From Brevipalpus yothersi (Eukaryota > Arthropoda > Arachnida > Trombidiformes > Tenuipalpidae): 64,000 nucleotides of DNA. The stretch spans positions 62,001 through 126,000 of the forward strand of contig QZCP01000062.1 of assembly GCA_003956705.1 (NCBI GenBank). Reading direction: 5' to 3'. Both the position numbers and the translations under genes were made by a program. The notes under the pieces are model-generated. The model was not told where the DNA came from, did no database searches, and worked only from the letters and a program-made list of their open reading frames with translations. Below, piece by piece: positions 63,417 through 64,000 of the stretch (the first letter of the stretch is position 1; each line of letters starts with the position of its first letter).

Positions 63417-63612
63417 TCAGAAACAATAATCGATAGAAAAAATGACCATACAGAGCAAGATAGTGTAGGTTCCGAAGGAGCTCTTGCTCATAAAGCCATC
63501 AATAACTGATGGTTTAAGATGGACCTCAGGAATTGTTAAAGCCAACTTGCCAAGTAAGATACTAACGGCTACACCTGTATGCTTTATTCTTGTGTGTATC
63601 GGTGATATGACT
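63417..63612 (-). other. possible terminal exon of a transporter-like gene
   Basis: A TTTTTTCAG acceptor opens about 64 codons ending in a stop at 63417. The peptide contains SPIHTRIKHTGVAVSILLGK, which resembles the P-T-x-x-R-x-x-G region between helices 10 and 11 of major-facilitator transporters such as SLC22, followed by hydrophobic sequence. A second possible exon with a GTGAGT donor lies at about 63769-63850 (frame reading LINVVIALS). No proline-threonine or gate motif is complete, and the gene would run off the window. A broken copy is equally possible. Confidence 0.22.
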
Positions 63613-64000
63613 CTGAAAAAAGAAAGAAGAATCATCAACCAGCTGCTGAGATCACACATTCAGGCTCATATGACATGAAGGGAATAGCTTAGGAAAAGAC
63701 ACTTTGGACATCGTGAGATATCATATCAAACTTTCTATCAATATCAAGGCAAGTCACACACTCACCTGAAGTTGATTTTGTGGGATTGCCGGTGAACAAA
63801 AAAAATCTTCCGATAATGCGATCACAACATTGATAAGGGTACCCAGAACAGTTTAGAATGTGATAAAATTTTAGTTAATGAACGAAACTATGATCGCTGT
63901 AGAGGATATGGGCATAGTTGTATGGCACCGACCAGTGATGTGAGTTTCTCGTTCAACTAGGCTTATTAGAAGATATCCATTGATAGAATTAGAGTTTCAG

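Overview
This window is nuclear DNA of an animal with spliced genes. Introns run from about 60 bp to over 10 kb, the base composition is AT-rich, and long (GA)n/(CT)n tracts recur throughout. The gene set (CAF-1 p60, SLC9, SLC38A11, cytoplasmic dynein intermediate chain, SAYSD1, a Gsx/ind homeobox gene and an intronless TSSK-type kinase) is metazoan. A kappa-class GST argues against a typical insect, because that class is generally missing there. I infer a non-insect arthropod, with a mite or other chelicerate as the best guess. The sequence alone does not settle the species.

Layout: positions 1 to about 16.3 kb are gene-poor and rich in GA/CT microsatellites. CAF-1 p60 (minus, 16594-18247) is divergent from an SLC9 Na+/H+ exchanger (plus, 19912-23060). 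A plus-strand gene for a secreted Ser/Thr-rich proprotein-like product (24013-39540) is interleaved with an SLC38A11-like amino acid transporter on the minus strand (25535-36900). One exon of the former sits in an intron of the latter, and the whole transporter gene sits between exons of the former. A small unrecognised single-exon gene (minus, 41437-41826) follows. The dynein intermediate chain gene (minus, 43121-46778) holds four consecutive candidate microexons of 18-24 nt. It is head-to-head with GST kappa (plus, 47345-48101). SAYSD1 (plus, 48483-49229) then converges on an unrecognised four-helix membrane protein gene (minus, 49507-50169).

From 50.2 to 56.7 kb lies a gene-free stretch with GA tracts and small inverted repeats, in front of the Gsx/ind homeobox gene (plus, 56685-57578). 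Beyond it, a ~376-bp block occurs twice at about 97% identity (58832-59207 and 62103-62478). The two copies flank an assembly gap (59208-59947) and the intronless TSSK-type kinase (minus, 61079-61951). A CpG-rich hairpin patch and a doubtful transporter-like exon end the window.

The genes do not form one pathway; they are mostly housekeeping and transport genes in ordinary eukaryotic arrangement. All exon structures below were built by hand from splice consensus, reading-frame phase and family knowledge. No alignment or transcript evidence was available. The most notable structures are the interleaved antisense gene pair, the duplicated 141-nt exons in the secreted-protein gene, the dynein microexon array, and the duplicated block around the kinase.
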